This document shows, in pieces, positions 45,644 through 56,676 of a stretch of DNA of 64,000 nucleotides. The position numbers were made by a program, and so were the translations under genes. The stretch is from positions 620,001-684,000 of the forward strand of contig JAACJP010000017.1 of the NCBI GenBank assembly GCA_013368375.1. Direction: 5' to 3'. Numbering within the stretch: the stretch's first letter is position 1; each line of letters opens with the position of its first letter. The notes under the pieces were generated by a model. It saw only the letters and a program-made list of their open reading frames with translations. It did no database searches and had not been told where the DNA came from. This DNA is from Tricholomella constricta. Taxonomy: Eukaryota > Basidiomycota > Agaricomycetes > Agaricales > Lyophyllaceae.

Positions 45644-48600
45644 ATGGACTCTGACCCTTTACCCAGGGCGCCGTCTGCCTCTAGAGCCGTCAGTGGTGAA
45701 CCTCAATCGATCGCAGGCGACAATATGCCTCATCGCATTCATAACGTGTCTCGCGTCGATATTGATTCCCTTGACCCTGTTGGAGTACAGGAGCTTCGCA
45801 GAACTTTGTCAAGGAAGTCAGCCGCCCACGAAGCGGGAACACGCAGCTCTTTCGCGAGTTCTAATGTCACACTTACTGGTATCACTGCTGGAAAGGGACC
45901 CTTTGACTTCGAGAAAACTCTCCGCGCTATTGTTCGAAAGTGAGTTATTTCAAACTGCTAGATGAGGATATCCTCAGAAGACTTTTTTCCACAATCAAGG
46001 CGCGATGAAGCCCAAATTCAACCCAGGACCCTCGGCGTGGTATTCCGCGATCTCGAAGTCGTAGGCCTCGGAGCCACCAACGCTTATCAGCCTACCCTCG
46101 GCTCGCTCTTCAGCTACAAGAACGTACTGGATGGCATCCAGGCGGCGCGCCACCCCCCTGTTCGCAGTATTATCAGTGGGTTTGAAGGCGTAGTTCAGCC
46201 TGGGCAGATGCTTCGTAAGTCTGCCTTTCGAGACTTTTCTTGCCTTTAGCTGATCGAATCCGTAGTCGTCTTGGGCCGACCTGGTTCTGGGTGTACGACT
46301 TTTTTGAAGACGCTGGCTAACATGCGGGACGAATATCACGCCGTCAATGGAGAGGTTCATTACGACTCTCTATCGCCGTCAGATATTGAGAAACATTATC
46401 GTGGCGATGTGCAATATTGCCCTGAGGACGACGTCCATTTCCCAACTCTCACTGTCGAACAGACCTTGGAATTTGCCGCAAAAACTCGCACCCCACGTTC
46501 TCGTGCTGGTGAAACCAGGAAGGCATACAACGGTCTCATGACGGACATCCTTACCACCCTTTTTGGCTTGAGGCATGCCAGGAAAACGCCTGTGGGCGAT
46601 GCTGCTGTCCGCGGCGTGAGCGGTGGAGAAAAAAAGCGAGTGTCCATCGCCGAATCCTTTGCGACTAGGAGCTGTATTGGCGCTTGGGATAAGTAAGTCA
46701 CTTTCGCCTAATTCTCTTCTGCTCTTATCCTTTTTTTCCCAAGTTCTACTCGTGGCCTTGATTCTAGCACTGCATTGGAATATGTTCGCGCGCTCCGCAT
46801 CGCCACCGACACTTTCAACGTAACCACGATCGTTTCCATCTATCAAGCCGGGGAGTCTCTTTACCGCCACTTCGACAAAGTGTGCTTGATTTATGAAGGA
46901 AAGATGGCATATTTTGGTCCAGCCGATCAAGCAAAACAATACTTTATGGACATGGGGTAAGTCGCGACACTTGTCTCCTCAAGAGTCTAAATAAAAAACT
47001 TCCATCCGATTAGGTACGAGCCCGCCAACCGTCAGACCACTGCCGACTTTTTGGTTTCCGTAACTGACCCTAGAGGACGGATTTCTCGGCCTGGCGTCCT
47101 AACTTTGCCCAGAACGGCCGACGAGTTCGCGGAACACTTCAAGAGGTCGCCATTAGGTGCAGCCAATAGAGAAGATAGGGAGTTGTACATGTCTCAATTT
47201 GTTGGCAAACCGAAACGAGCATCGGCATATATTGAGAGCGCTCAGGCCGAACAGGCTAAGCATGTACGTAGGGCCAGGTGAGTCGTGTAATCATGTATAT
47301 GCACTCTATGGACTCTAATTATTCGGATTAGTCCATATATGACCAGCATCCCTATGCAGGCACGCGCCGTCATGCTTAGGAGGGTGCAGATCTTACGAGG
47401 CAACAAGCTCGCTGTTGGACTTAACCTCTTGTTAGTCTCTCCAACCTCTACACCTGTTCCCCACTAAATCTGTCGCTGTAGTTCTTTTGTATTCCAAGCC
47501 TTAATCGTCGGCAGTGTCTTCTTGAAAGCACCCGAAGCAACATCGGCCTACTTCTCTCGTGGAGGAGTTTTGTTCTTGTACGTCACTGCTGATTTACACA
47601 TGACTTACACATGGGGCAATGGCTGAACACCTTTAGCGCTCTGCTATTTGCTGCCCTCACGACTATGGCCGAGATCCCTGCACTCTATGCACAGCGTCCA
47701 ATCGTCCACAGGCACAAAGTCGGTGCTCTCTATCATCCCTTCGTCGAGGCATTAGCTTTGACGTTGGTCGATGTTCCAATTACCTTCGCTACATCGATCG
47801 TATTTGGTATCATTTTGTACTTCATGGTCGGTCTCCAGCGCTCAGCGGTAAGTGATTCCGTTCGAGTAATTACTGCGGTTGTCTGACCTGTCTGATTAGG
47901 GACAATTCTTGTGCGTTTTGTCGTGGCCGTCGTTCTCACTAATCATACTGATTGATCTTGCAGCATTTTCTATCTCTTCCTGTTTACAATGTCCATTACT
48001 ATGAAAGCCTGGTTCCGCGCAATTGCGGCGGCGTTCAAGTCTGAAGCATCTGCCACGACTGTCGCTGGTATATCCATTCTCGCGTTGTCCATCTATACCG
48101 GTGAGCTCCAATTCCGACTTTTGCTTCAAGTAAGCAAACCTAGATATACTATAGGTTACTCAATCCCTAAGCCTTCGATGATTGGAGCCATGAGGTGGAT
48201 AACATATATCAATGTTTGTTTTCTTCTTTTGAACCTTGCTCCATCACTCATTCTTCGATTCAGCCTCTTCGATACGGGTAATGATGCAGTTGATTCTTTT
48301 CCATTATTCTAATCCCCATTCTACAGTTTCGAGGCTCTCTTAACAAACGAGTTTCGAACTCTCAACGGCAAATGCTCCACGCTTGTTCCTCAAGGTCCTG
48401 GCTACGAAAACGTCTCACTGGAGAATCAAGTTTGCACCACTGTTGGCTCTCAACCAGGAGAGTCATTCGTAAATGGCAGTCGCTTCGCCGAGTTGTCGTA
48501 TGGATTTTCGTTCTCTCATACCTGGATGGTGCGCCTCTCGACTCCCTTCCTTTGACATTAAGGCTTACTGGTTTGCCTAGAATTTCGGCATACTGATCGC

Positions 48601-51404
48601 GTTCGCCGTTGGTTTCATCTCTTTCCTTCTAATTTTCTCCGAATTCAATACCTCCGTTGCGAACGAGACACCCGTCGTGCTTTACAAACAAGGTTCCAAA
48701 TCCGCACCATCTGCAAGACCCGACGACGAAGAGGCTTTGCCTAATGAAAAGTCTCTTCTTCAGTCGAGCAACAGCGACGCCACAACTGAAGCCAGCAAAG
48801 AATTGGCTTCTCAGCCACCGATGACTGACATATTCTCTTGGCAACAAATCAACTACACTGTGCCGATATCTGGGGAGGACGATAGGAAGCTCTTGTCAGA
48901 CGTCACAGGGTATGTCGCGCCTGGCAAGTTGACCGCATTAATGGGAGAGTCCGGCGCCGGAAAAACGACACTGCTCAACGTCCTTGCTCAACGCGTTGAT
49001 ACTGGTGTAGTCTCTGGTGATATGTTCGTAAATGGCCAAGCTCTGCCTAGAGACTTTCAATCACAGACGTGCGTTTACCCGGTTTAACTGGTCAATTCTC
49101 ATCCTCACTGATATCTTCGATATAGTGGCTACTGTCAGCAAATGGATACGCATATGCCTACAGCTACGGTCCGCGAAGCACTTCTATTCTCTGCCAAGCT
49201 CCGTCAGCCATCTTCCGTTCCTTTGGCGGAAAAAGAGGCTTAGTAAGTGGATGCCACACTCGTCACATGAATTTGCTAAACTCGACGATCTTATAGTGTT
49301 GAGAAATGCTTGAGGATGTGTGGGTTAGAGGCATACGGGGATGCCGCTGTCGGGTCTTTGGGAATTGAACACCGGAAGCGCACTACGATCGGTGTCGAGC
49401 TCGCATCCAAGCCTAAGCTTCTCTTGTTCTTGGATGAACCTACCTCTGGCCTCGACTCCCAGAGTGCCTGGAGCATCATGTCATTCTTGAGAAGTTTGGC
49501 GGACAACGGCCAAGCTATCCTCTGCACGTAGGTCACTTTCCTCTTACCTTCGAACCTTCATTAACTTTATACCCATTACGCAGTATTCACCAGGTACTTT
49601 TCCCCCGCTGTTCTTTCCATTCTCAGAGCCTGATTCTCGCATAGCCCTCTGCCGAGTTGTTCCAGGTTCGTTTCTGAATTTAGCAAAGATGTGTACGAGA
49701 TTGCTCATCTTTGCATCGTAGGTTTTCGACAGGATGCTGCTCCTGCGGAAGGGAGGTCAAACCGTGTACTTTGGTGACCTGGGGAAGAACGCAACTACAT
49801 TAATCAACTACTTTGAAAGGAATGGATCTCGCGAATGCCTTCCAGATGAGAATCCGTAAGGCTATATTTATCGATCTTTCTCATGATCCTCATTCTGTGG
49901 TCTAGTGCCGAATTTATGCTCGATGTAATTGGTGCAGGGGCCACAGCTACAAGCGCCATAAATTGGCACGATGTTTGGAGCTCCTCAGAAGAATCCAAGA
50001 GGCTACAAAGGGAAGTGGACGACATCCACACTAAGGGTCGGAACCGTCCTCCCGTCGAAGCTACCCTTCATAGCGAATTTGCGACTTCGTGGTTGAACCA
50101 AACGGCTCTTCTTTTCAGGCGCAATTTGGAAGCTTACTGGAGAGATCCCACCTATCTCATGGCTAAACTTGTTTTGAATGTCGTTGGAGGGCTTTTCATC
50201 GGGTTTACCTTTTACAAGTCGAAAGATACCCAACAGGGAACTCAGAACAAGCTTTTCGTTCGTAACAATCGCCTTATTCCAGCATCTTCCATTCATTGAT
50301 GTGATTTATCTAGGCTATCTTCATGGCCACGATCTTGAGGTGCGATCGCGTTTTCCCGCCATTTCTTTCAAACGGCTGATCTTGAATTTATTAAGCGTTC
50401 CTCTATCTAATCAACTCCAAGTTCCTTTCATTGCTACACGATCTATTTACGAAATACGCGAAAGGCCGAGTCGGATGTATAGCTGGACGGCTCTCGTCAC
50501 ATCTCAATTACTCATCGAATTGCCTTGGAATATCCTTGGCTCCACGCTTTTGTACTTCTGTTGGTTCTGGACTGTTGGATTCTCCTCGTCACGCGCAGGC
50601 TATACCTATCTCGTGCTTGGTATCATCTATCCGCTCTATTATACGACCATTGGTCAGGTATGCCTCGTCGCTTTCCCTTGCAAAGTATCAATTAACGCTG
50701 GACACCTATGCTAGGCTGTGGCGGCGATGTCTCCCAATGCCGAGATTGCGGCCCTTCTCTTCTCCTTTTTATTCTCATTCGTGATCATGTTGTAAGTCGT
50801 TCTCGTGCAGCAAATGATTGATTCGACTTTCTAAAAATGTTCCGCAGCAATGGTGTCCTCCAGCCCTTTAGCCAGTTAGGGTGGTGGCGATGGATGTAAG
50901 TTGTAAACTGGACATTGGCTGTTCCCGAGTGCTCACGACATATGTTCTTCAAGGTACCGCCTTTCACCTTACACATATCTTATCGAAGGTCTCCTTGGAC
51001 AAGCGATTGGCCGGCAGGACCTTCAGTGTGCCCCAGTAGAGTTCGTTACTCTCAATCCTCCATCCGGCCAGACCTGCAGGCAATACCTCGACGCATTCAT
51101 GTCTGCTGCGGGCGGTTACCTCACCAATCCCGATGCTTCGTCCGACTGCCAATTCTGCAGCGTGCGTTCCAGCGATCAATTTCTTGCCCTCAACTTCAAT
51201 ATATTCTACGATCATCGCTGGCGCAACGTCGGCTTCATGCTCGCGTTCGTCATCTTCAATGTGAGTTTACTGCCATTACAACCGGTTGCGGAGCCTGACC
51301 GTTGGTCTAAACAGACCGTTTGCATCTATCTTTTAACCTATCTATTCCGCATCCGCACGGGAAGTTTGCTTCCATCTTTCAAAAGGTCTGCCAAGAAGGC
51401 ATAA
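45644..51404 (+). CDS. Full-size PDR-type (ABCG) multidrug ABC transporter
   Basis: Plasma-membrane drug exporter with (NBD-TMD)x2 order. Twenty-six exons: 45644-45939, 46000-46214, 46266-46692, 46744-46956, 47014-47277, 47332-47430, 47482-47577, 47637-47847, 47900-47910, 47964-48100, 48155-48213, 48264-48277, 48327-48528, 48581-49068, 49126-49242, 49297-49527, 49584-49593, 49645-49665, 49722-49855, 49906-50257, 50314-50339, 50396-50657, 50715-50791, 50848-50895, 50954-51260, 51315-51404; total 4407 nt, 1468 aa. NBD1 has the fungal-type altered Walker [10 protein letters not shown] (about 174-182) and [16 protein letters not shown]2 has GESGAGKTT (about 870-878), [14 protein letters not shown] as signature and [17 protein letters not shown]. 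Intact throughout; several exons are 10-26 nt. Confidence 0.94.
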
Positions 51405-51582
51405 TTTATAAGGTTATTATATTAATGTACTGAATGTCATGACTACGTTACGACTCATTATCACCCCAAGAATACCTGCGACACGAATCTACTAGACTTA
51501 CAAATAGATAGGAATGAATAAACATTAGATCGCTGACACCCCAAACGCCCAGAGAAATGACGGAAAAACTATAGTTGGGTGG

Positions 51583-52802
51583 TTAAAACGGAGGACCGGG
51601 TGTTGTGGATCTTGTTGCACGAGCTTCCTTCAACACAATTCCAGGACGTATAACTACCCTATCCTCTGCCGCCGTCGATGCCTCAGGAGCACTGTTCGAC
51701 TTGTCGCTGTGTACCACGACGGCCTTCGACGGCGATGGAAGACGCGCCATCCACGCTGGGTGCAGTGTGCTTTCTGATACAGAGCGCGAAGCCTCGTTCC
51801 TTGGTCGAAATGTCGTCTTTGTCGGCGTGCGATCGAGAGATACTGATTCTGACTCAATGATAAGCTCGGGATTGGGCTGGGGTTCAGAAGTACCACTTTC
51901 TACGTCTGCAGGTGCGGAGTTTGAGCAGAAGGAGATGCGGCGAGCTGGGACGAAGACCCGCTTGGCGGGGCCCCGTATCGGGATTTGTGCGAGTGGGGAC
52001 GAGACGGCCGGTGGGGCGGTGAGGTTTGATCGCTGGCTTCGGGAGGAGCAAGCAGAAGTCGGGGTCGGGGTCGGGATCGGGGTGGCTGGATGGCTGGAGT
52101 ATACCGGTGGTAGTTTGAGTGGTAGCGCGAGGTGTGGGACAATGGAAAAGCGTGAAAAGAAGGAGTTACAGCGCTTTTCGTTGCCGGGAGTAGGAATTCT
52201 AGATTCAGCGCGGTTGGAGCGCGGTGGAAAACCGCGGTTGCTCCCTGTCGTATCAGCAAATCTACCACGAGAGCAGCGGCGCATCCAGGCAATGAGAGAA
52301 TGTTTCTCCGACAGATCCATAGAGCCGCCAGCTTCCGCGTCTCTGCTCGGTATAGGTGTGGGATTTGATTCCTCAGCTGCAGGTTCGTCGGGCTTTCGAA
52401 ACAGCGGGGAGATGTAGAGGTACAGGAAGGCTGTGAATAGAATTCCGATGATGACGAGGCCGCCGACTGGGTTAATTCTGAGTATGACGCACAAAAAGAG
52501 TATTGTCATTACTCACTGGAGACCCCGCTGAGATGAGAATGTTCAGGAATGATCTGCCCGTCAATTGTAGTGGCATAGCTGTTCGTCGAGGCGATGCGGT
52601 ATGAGGTAGACATCAACCAAAAGGCAACCTCCCGGGATACGAAGAGAGGGTAGACACGCAGAGTGAAACCAGGTTGGATAGAGCCCTCTATGCCTCGTGG
52701 TAGCGGCTGACCATCGGTCATTGGAGCAAAAAACTTCACATAGACCAAGAGGCTGACCTTTTCCGCTAATTCAGATGTAACTCTGTTTAGCGAAATGAGC
52801 AT
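51583..52802 (-). CDS. Hypothetical single-pass membrane protein, C-terminal exons
   Basis: Two exons are supported: 52782 (or ATG 52802) to 52513, and 52477-51583, joined GA|GTAATG...CAG in frame. They encode an extracellular-type segment ending VSSEINPVGG, one membrane helix (VIIGILFTAFLYLYI) and a Ser/Pro-rich cytoplasmic tail of about 270 residues. Because a good acceptor (AAACAG at 52783-52788) precedes the first exon in the right phase, it may be internal, with earlier exons around 53100-53900. No family recognised. Confidence 0.5.
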
Positions 52803-53089
52803 TCATGGAGAAAAGATGATGATAACGCAAAACGGTCGGACGTGAGAGGGGTCACAAAAGGGTGTCCTCGTTACAGTTGTGAGAAGTACCAATGTCACCG
52901 GCTCTGTCCTTCGAAGATTGTAGGAGAGGACACCTTAAGCCAGGGCAGTACCGAGAAAAAACGAAAGGGGTGGTGGCATATCAAACGGTGGCCGCATTGT
53001 CATAACTTGCATACATCTGAATTCACATATAACGCTTCGGTCCAGATGCACGCATAAGTAAGTGTAGGCCAAAGAACATAACATCCTAG

Positions 53090-53395
53090 GTGACGATAAG
53101 ATTAGCAGAACCAAGGACAAGGCAGGGAAGTACTAGGCCCGTTAGCAGCGAACTCCGTGCAGGTGCGTTCGCCGAATATAAGTGCGCCATTTTTGACAAG
53201 AATAAATTCGCCGTGGCGTTCTTCTATGTGCTCTGGCTCGGAGTGCTCGGAGGATCTCTGACAGCGGCCACTGTTGGAGACGCAGTACCTCTTGGTCCCA
53301 CAAAATACTGTCGCGGGACCAAATTCAAGCAGTACGCTAGTACAGATCTCGGCCGTTTTTATTCCTGGTTTTGTCTGCCATCTCCGCGTCGGTAA
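53090..53395 (+). other. Coding-like fragment with one membrane helix
   Basis: A plus-strand frame here includes YKCAIFDKNKFAVAFFYVLW and a Gly-rich continuation, resembling one helix and loop of the many multi-pass orphan membrane proteins of agaricomycetes. No start, partner exons or complete gene could be assembled. The minus strand also has an open frame across the same bases. It may be a gene relic. Confidence 0.25.
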
Positions 53396-53511
53396 TACGA
53401 ATCGACCTAGTCTGCCCAAGGATGTCGAAACGAAATGTGGGCCTTCCGACTGTTCCTCCCGCAGATGTCCCGATAAGTACCGATGCCCCCGACGCCCTTG
53501 GAAAAGAGTCC

Positions 53512-53973
53512 TCAGGGCAAAATCAGAAGAAGAGTCGGAGTCACGGTAAGGCAGCAATGCCACTGCTCCGATTGCATAGACTTGAGGGGAGGGTTCAGGT
53601 GTTTGGCCGCGAAGATGAAAGCACCGTACAAGCATAGCACCGTCACGTATAGATAAGCTAATGCGCGGAAGCTGGGAAGGTAGAAAGAGGTGTTGAAGAT
53701 CGTAGCATGGAGAACCTTCGCTTTGCCTGTGAGAAACTCTTCATACATGAAGGAATTTTCCTTCAGCAGTAAGCGAATCATTGAGGCCAATACCAGACCA
53801 ATACCAGACCAAGGCGTCGAGGAAAAAGCATTGCGCGGGCTTTCGCAACCGGGCCGAACGAGCGGTCGCGCCCACATTTGGTCATGTGAGAGTTTCGATC
53901 GTGTTAGGTTCCGTCGACTCAGCCAAGCACCTGTCCAAAAATTTGGAAAAGTTTCAAAGTCCACGTCCGTCAC
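53512..53973 (-). other. Possible N-terminal exon of a membrane protein
   Basis: The minus-strand frame contains a plausible start MIRLLLKENSFMYEEF and a strong membrane helix (FRALAYLYVTVLCLYGAFIF) followed by a GT donor-like site. It could be the first exon of the membrane protein ending at 51583, but I could not find a continuous exon chain between them. Confidence 0.3.
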
Positions 53974-53988
53974 TATCTAACACCTCTC

Positions 53989-55172
53989 ATGTCTGCCCTC
54001 CGCACTCTCCGCCAGCTCACAGTAACCACCAGCCGTGTCGTGGCTGCTCGTCAGGCTTCCACTCTCTCCTGCAGAGCTCTCCCCGCTCTTGCGACACGGG
54101 CTAGTTCGGCACCGTCAAATTCCAGAGCCTTCTCTGTCTCTGCCCGCAGTTTCGGCGAGGGAACAAGTTAGTAGCTTTTGTCACTTAGTTCAGGTATTTG
54201 TGCTGTCTCTGATGCGAATGTCTCGACAGCGGGCGTATCTCTGTCACAAAAGTTGCAGGAGGAGCTGAACTACGAGAAGGAGGCCGAGGCCGTTAATTCT
54301 GGCACTCCCGACTTCTTGAAGGCATTTAATGAGCAGGGTGTCTGGGAGGTGCGTTTCTACCTTGACTCCTTGTGCAGGGGTAGAAAAGTAACGCGTCCGT
54401 TCATCTTCATAGATCCAGGATGTCCTTGGCAATGACGAAGTCACGCTAACGCGTAAATTCGGGAATGAGAAGTGTGTTCAATTCCTTGTTCATGTCACGT
54501 TCGTGCGAGGCTCTAACCGAATCACCCCGTGTGGCTTCTAGCATCCGTCTCATGTTCTCCATTGCGGACATGCAGGGAGAGGAAGAGGACTTCCAGGCCG
54601 AGAATGAGTCCGAATCTGAAACGGAAGGGGAGGATGAGCCTCTTCATTCGTACCCGATTCGCGCTTCGCTCTCCATCACGAAGGTATGTGACCTGTCGAC
54701 TAGAGACGACACTATTTCGTAACACCCGACGTGTTTTAGACCACTGGCCCCGGATGCCTCAATGTTGATATGGTCTGCCAGGAGGGCCATTTCGTCGTGG
54801 AAAATGTATCCTTCTACAACGATGCCAAGCTTGGCACCGACCTGACAGCGGATGCGGACTGGAAGCGACGTGGCACTTACATTGGCCCTCAGGTAGACGC
54901 GTCTCTTTTACAAAATATTTTGACCTCCGACTCAACTGGCCTTGCTCCATTAGTTTGATACCCTTGATGTGGCCGTGCAAGAGGAATTCGAGAAGTACCT
55001 CCAGGAGCGTGGGGTCAATGAACATGTCGCTTTGTTCATTCCTGATTACGCCGAATTCAAGGAACAAAACGTGGGCTCTACGTCTTGTGCTGCAATTGTT
55101 GCGTGCTAATTATCAAATTTCCAGGAATATGTCAAATGGTTGAACAATGTTAAGACCTTTGTCGACCAGTAA
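53989..55172 (+). CDS. MAM33: Mitochondrial MAM33/p32-family acidic matrix protein
   Basis: Trimeric acidic mitochondrial matrix protein implicated in mitochondrial ribosome assembly and translation. Exons 53989-54166, 54230-54348, 54413-54471, 54542-54683, 54740-54892, 54954-55070, 55125-55172; total 816 nt, 271 aa. The N-terminus is rich in Arg, Ser and Ala without acids, a mitochondrial presequence. It is followed by LSQKLQEELNYEKEAE, the acidic loop (EEEDFQAENESESETEGEDE), VDMVCQEGHFVVENVSFY and the C-terminal EEFEKYLQERGVNEHVALFI, all family landmarks. Every junction is GT-AG and in phase. Confidence 0.92.
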
Positions 55173-55630
55173 ACGCAGCACAAAAAGACATCACGTCTGT
55201 TTATACACTTACTATAATGTTATCCATCGTTACGACCACAACTCAATCCACATTTGGCCTAGATCATAATTAATCATTTGCATGCTTCGTCACCTTGCTG
55301 CGCAATTGTCATGAGCAAATGTTGAGAAATGACGATAGGCCCACATTCGCTCAGCACAGATGGCCGATTTAGCCGAGGCCCCCAACCTTCCTAATTGGGA
55401 TATGTTTCGCATCGGAGTTGGAAGCTGCTCGAACATTCTATGGCTTGCACGACTTGACCAGGCCACAACACGTTGACAACATGACTCACCTGCTTAGGAT
55501 CCTCTTTGTGGCTCTCGGACTGCGCGTTTCCTATAAATGGCGCTCTGTTCTCCTTATGTCCCATCAAGTTCAAGCTTGACAAAGTCTCTACTCTTGTAAC
55601 TTGCCTTCAGTTGCCGCTCAGCCCTTAAAA
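55173..55630. other. Gene-free stretch between MAM33 and the Ser-rich protein gene
   Basis: 458 bp with 3' flank of MAM33 and the promoter region of the next plus-strand gene. No other feature seen. Confidence 0.4.
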
Positions 55631-56153
55631 ATGTCCAGCTCCTCGCGCTCATCCTCCCCGACCTCCTCGGTCTCGTCGCACGGGCTCTATGTCCCTGTGC
55701 ACAAGCGCTCTAGCGGCAGCTTCTCATCGCCGCGCTCATTCTCCTCCCGCGCATCGTTTTCTTCAGAGTCGGACAGCTCGATATCACCTCGTAAGTCATC
55801 TCCATACAGTGCCACAACGACCTTGGGCTAAATTTATCCCATCCCATCCCGCAGCCTCTCAACCCGCATTCATTTATTCCCGTGACACATTGCTGAACCT
55901 CGCCCTATCACCTCTGTCCCGCCTTCCACTGGAGGTCCGGGAATCACTGCGCAGCCAGGTCCCCGAGATCGTCACCAACCGCAAGCAGCGGAAAGCGATC
56001 GAGTACAGCAACCAGCGGGTGGGAAACGCGTCGCCCGCTACACGCCGCTCCCCCCCGGCTGCACGCTCCACAGAACGCAAGCGGAACGCACCGCAGGCAG
56101 TGGAGCGCGTCTGGCGAGCCCCACAACTCGCTGTAACACCCATCACCGTGTAG
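55631..56153 (+). CDS. Small Ser-rich protein with candidate eIF4E-binding motif
   Basis: Exons 55631-55790 and 55855-56153 give 459 nt, 152 aa. The first ~55 residues are very Ser rich with Ser-Pro sites. YSRDTLL at 61-67 fits the eIF4E-binding consensus Tyr-x4-Leu-hydrophobic, and the preceding VPVHKR and following helix-forming LNLALSPLSRLPLEVRESL are compatible with it. The C-terminal half is basic (Arg/Lys rich) and disordered-looking. Size and layout resemble 4E-binding proteins that repress cap-dependent translation. The function is inferred from one motif; the gene itself is well supported by the splice. Confidence 0.7.
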
Positions 56154-56676
56154 AAATTCGGACAACGCAGCAATTGTATCATTAGTAACGGTCCTCCCTC
56201 ACCCACCCACACCTCGACAAATATCACCGGCGTCGTAGTTTATTGGTACCGATACCCTATTTACGAAAAAAATAAATGTAGATGTAATTATGGAATTTCG
56301 AGACGCGTCCATAACGAATGAAGTGATTAGTTGGCCTCCGACGACGATTGTCGAGAATGCATGACGTGACGAAGGAGTTGGCGAGGGCCTATGTCATCGT
56401 TCGGCATCGCTACGCATTGTCCCGATGTCGTTAACGGAAGTATTATTTCAATCGGAATACGAAGCGCCTTCGGGATGAGATGACGTCTCCAAAGTCCGAG
56501 ACCGAGAGCACATATGTACAACCGATGTCCGATTGGATTGACGCGATCCACGATTCGGGAATCGAGACAATTCCGAATGATGGGAGGTCCGTGGTGGATG
56601 ACATCAAACAGATTTGTATCTCTGACAAAAGGAGATGAGGACTCTTTCGATAAGAACCCGCGATTGACGTCGCCTG
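56154..56676. other. Gene-free stretch between convergent genes
   Basis: 3' flanks of the Ser-rich protein gene and of the CorA-type gene. Nothing else recognised. Confidence 0.4.

Noticed and set aside
51605..52417. 270-residue plus-strand frame opposite the membrane-protein tail
   Set aside because: The minus-strand frame joins in phase to an upstream exon, contains a membrane helix and ends in a sensible tail; the plus frame has no such support.
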